A stretch of 64,000 nt of DNA from Candidatus Kapaibacterium sp. (GTDB lineage Bacteria; Bacteroidota; Ignavibacteria; Kapaibacteriales; UBA7675): assembly GCA_028284775.1 (NCBI GenBank), contig JANQRB010000006.1, positions 20,533 through 84,532 of the forward strand, given 5' to 3'. Numbering within the stretch: position 1 is the stretch's first letter; each line of letters opens with the position of its first letter. Under the pieces are notes generated by a model. The model saw nothing but the letters and a program-made list of their open reading frames with translations, searched no databases and had not been told where the DNA came from. Of this stretch, positions 63,123 through 64,000 are shown one piece after another. Both the position numbers and the translations under genes were made by a program.

Positions 63123-64000
63123 ATGCTTTCATTCGAGCTCAACGAAACGCAGGAAATGATACGGCAGACCATTCGGGACTTTGCGCGCGAGGAGATTGCG
63201 CCGACAGCCATCGATCGGGATAAAAATGGCAGCTTTCCGACGGAAATCGTACAGAAGCTCGGCGAACTCGGATTTATGGGTATGATGGTGTCGCCCGAAT
63301 GGGGCGGCAGCGGGCTCGATAGTATTTCCTATGTCACGGCGATGGAAGAAGTTTCGAAAGTCGATGCCAGCGTCGGCGTGATTATGTCGGTCAATAATTC
63401 ACTGGTCTGCTGGGCAATCGAGCGTTTCGGCAGTGACGAACAGAAAGAACGTTTTCTTCGTCCCTTGGCAACCGGTGCCAGGCTCGGCGCATATTGCCTG
63501 AGTGAACCCGAAGTGGGGTCGGATGCCAAAAACCAGCACACGACGGCCACACGGCAGGACGACGGTACATTCCTGATCAACGGCACCAAAAACTGGATCA
63601 CCAACGGAACCTCGGCGGATGTCTTTCTGGTGTTTGCGCAGACCGACCGCTCACTCGGGCATAAGGGGATCACCTGCTTCATCACCGAAGGATCGATGGA
63701 CGGTTTTGAGCGCGGCCAGAAAGAGGATAAGCTCGGTATTCGCTCCAGCGATACCTGTTCGCTGGGCTTCACTAATGTCAAAGTCGGACCGGAGAACGTC
63801 CTCGGCGAGGTTGGACGCGGATACAACCTGGCGCTCGAAACGCTGAATGGCGGCCGTATCGGCATTGCGGCGCAGGCGCTCGGCATCGCTCAGGGATCGC
63901 TCGACGCGGCTGTCCAATACTCGAAAGAACGCAAGATTCGCGGCAACCCGCTGCACAAGCTGCAGGCGATTCAGTTCAAGATTGCGGAGATGGCGATGAA
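63123..64000 (+). CDS. Acyl-CoA dehydrogenase, C-terminus outside window
   Basis: The first 292 residues of a second acyl-CoA dehydrogenase; the catalytic glutamate lies beyond the window. GGGGAGGCT precedes the ATG. GAYCLSEPEVGSDAKN, NGTKNWITNGTSADVF and the KLGIRSSDTCSL segment match the family. It is clearly different in sequence from the copy at 60-61 kb, so it likely has another substrate range. Confidence 0.92.
   Translation, partial: MLSFELNETQEMIRQTIRDFAREEIAPTAIDRDKNGSFPTEIVQKLGELGFMGMMVSPEWGGSGLDSISYVTAMEEVSKVDASVGVIMSVNNSLVCWAIERFGSDEQKERFLRPLATGARLGAYCLSEPEVGSDAKNQHTTATRQDDGTFLINGTKNWITNGTSADVFLVFAQTDRSLGHKGITCFITEGSMDGFERGQKEDKLGIRSSDTCSLGFTNVKVGPENVLGEVGRGYNLALETLNGGRIGIAAQALGIAQGSLDAAVQYSKERKIRGNPLHKLQAIQFKIAEMAM

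Overview
This looks like a chromosomal window from a Gram-negative bacterium that I place only loosely, probably in the FCB superphylum (Bacteroidota/Ignavibacteria/Calditrichota-like) but outside classical Bacteroidetes. Three observations support this. Secreted proteins are mainly lipoproteins, and a carboxypeptidase ends in a FlgD/type IX-like sorting domain. SecD and SecF are separate genes, whereas classical Bacteroidetes fuse them. The clearest promoters have E. coli-like sigma70 spacing (TTGnnn-N17/18-TAnnnT) rather than the Bacteroidetes TAnnTTTG box. No insertion sequence, CRISPR array, phage or plasmid gene was seen. One tRNA-Ser(GCU) is present.

Layout. 1-1.3 kb: a truncated radical SAM gene and a VOC protein. 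1.4-5.0 kb: a minus-strand reactive-sulfur operon (ArsR regulator, TauE/SafE exporter, persulfide dioxygenase-rhodanese fusion, two half-size YeeE/YedE channels) whose operator palindrome overlaps a sigma70 promoter. 5.3-16.4 kb: housekeeping and envelope genes (gdhA, tRNA-Ser, acpS, a sirtuin, a PolX protein with a degenerate polymerase site, a glycosidase-like lipoprotein, nadC, an M14 carboxypeptidase). 16.5-21.5 kb: lipoproteins, a 1.3 kb region without genes, a small conserved-looking protein and lhgO. 21.7-26.2 kb: a sulfate activation operon (cysC, an SLC13/RCK permease, sat, cysQ). 27-50.8 kb: a surface-glycan locus. 51.3-64 kb: tyrS, smpB, a broken SecD paralogue, secD-secF, a STAS protein, purA, two acyl-CoA dehydrogenases, a small membrane protein and a putative outer-membrane protein.

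The most interesting part is the glycan locus. It combines a CMP-sugar-acid synthetase, two different NeuB-type synthases, a DapA-like aldolase, a PhyH dioxygenase, a CBS-aminotransferase fusion, a formyltransferase, a sugar isomerase-like protein, a methyltransferase, a FemAB-type acyltransferase, two sulfotransferases, four glycosyltransferases, a lipid-linked-sugar initiator and an ABC exporter. It lacks the dehydratase and UDP-HexNAc 2-epimerase of the known sialic, legionaminic and pseudaminic acid routes. The upstream cysC-permease-sat-cysQ operon would make PAPS and remove PAP, which is what the two sulfotransferases would need. My inference is a formylated, possibly methylated and sulfated surface glycan containing an unusual 3-deoxy-ulosonic acid.

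A second notable feature is a secreted SecD-like protein directly upstream of secD. It lacks the membrane-embedded half and carries one in-frame stop codon while the rest of the frame stays open.
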